A model generated the notes under the pieces. That model was given only the letters and a program-made list of their open reading frames with translations, had not been told where the DNA came from and did no database searches. A DNA stretch of 64,000 nucleotides from Cannabis sativa (lineage: Eukaryota; Streptophyta; Magnoliopsida; Rosales; Cannabaceae). The stretch is from NCBI RefSeq assembly GCF_029168945.1, contig NC_083603.1, forward strand, positions 43,152,396 through 43,216,395, given 5' to 3'. Below, piece after piece: positions 60,411 through 64,000 of this stretch (within the stretch, counting starts at the first letter, position 1; every line of letters starts with the position of its first letter). Both the position numbers and the translations under genes were made by a program.

Positions 60411-64000
<3,590 letters not shown>

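Overview
This window is intergenic, transposon-rich DNA from a flowering plant, most likely a eudicot. The signs are a very AT-rich background, spliced genes with GT...AG introns, a heavy-metal-associated isoprenylated plant protein (HIPP) gene, and a full plant superfamily set: Ty1-copia, Ty3-gypsy-like, L1 LINE, hAT, Mutator-like and CACTA. The species cannot be fixed from the sequence. No bacterial operon, CRISPR array, rRNA or tRNA gene was seen.

Genes. Only one complete host gene is well supported: a five-exon HIPP gene on the minus strand (22440-24146), 369 residues, with two HMA domains (each with a CxxC metal site) and a C-terminal CaaX box (CSVM). Two weaker host pieces are an exon matching the C-terminus of an M20-family allantoate deiminase (52085-52207, minus) and an unassigned exon-like ORF (15101-15271, minus). 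A 37-codon ORF behind a TATA-like box (3731-3844) is marginal.

Layout. 0.5-2.6 kb: a Mutator-like element inside a Mutator-like MITE. 4.8-9.6 kb: a decayed L1 (minus) split by two solo LTR-like insertions. 11.5-13.7 kb: the 3' end of a Ty3-gypsy element. 17.0-18.6, 28.6-29.9 and 30.2-30.8 kb: non-autonomous hAT elements, the second carrying a roughly 720-bp GC-rich hexamer array. 26.8-27.8 kb: a CACTA-like element. 31.6-36.6 kb: an intact, young Ty1-copia element with one 1502-codon gag-pol ORF. 37.6-38.6 kb: a Mutator-like element carrying a GC-rich minisatellite and a long GA tract. 39.1-47.4 kb: a nest in which a copia gag relic holds a hAT MITE and abuts a gypsy-type LTR, itself split by two solo LTRs. 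50.3-62 kb: hAT and CACTA MITEs, three L1 fragments and a CACTA-like element with two nested MITEs. Most other sequence is AT-rich spacer.

How it fits together. The window records successive insertions dated by nesting. I could find target-site duplications for most elements by eye, which supports their boundaries. Complete LTR elements are rare (one) and solo LTRs common (three with perfect duplications, one weaker), as expected where recombination removes retrotransposons. I found no convincing new multi-gene system. The most unusual items are the hexamer array inside a hAT element, the Mutator-like element with tandemly duplicated exon-like sequence, the TA...CA copia termini, and the isolated metabolic-enzyme exon.
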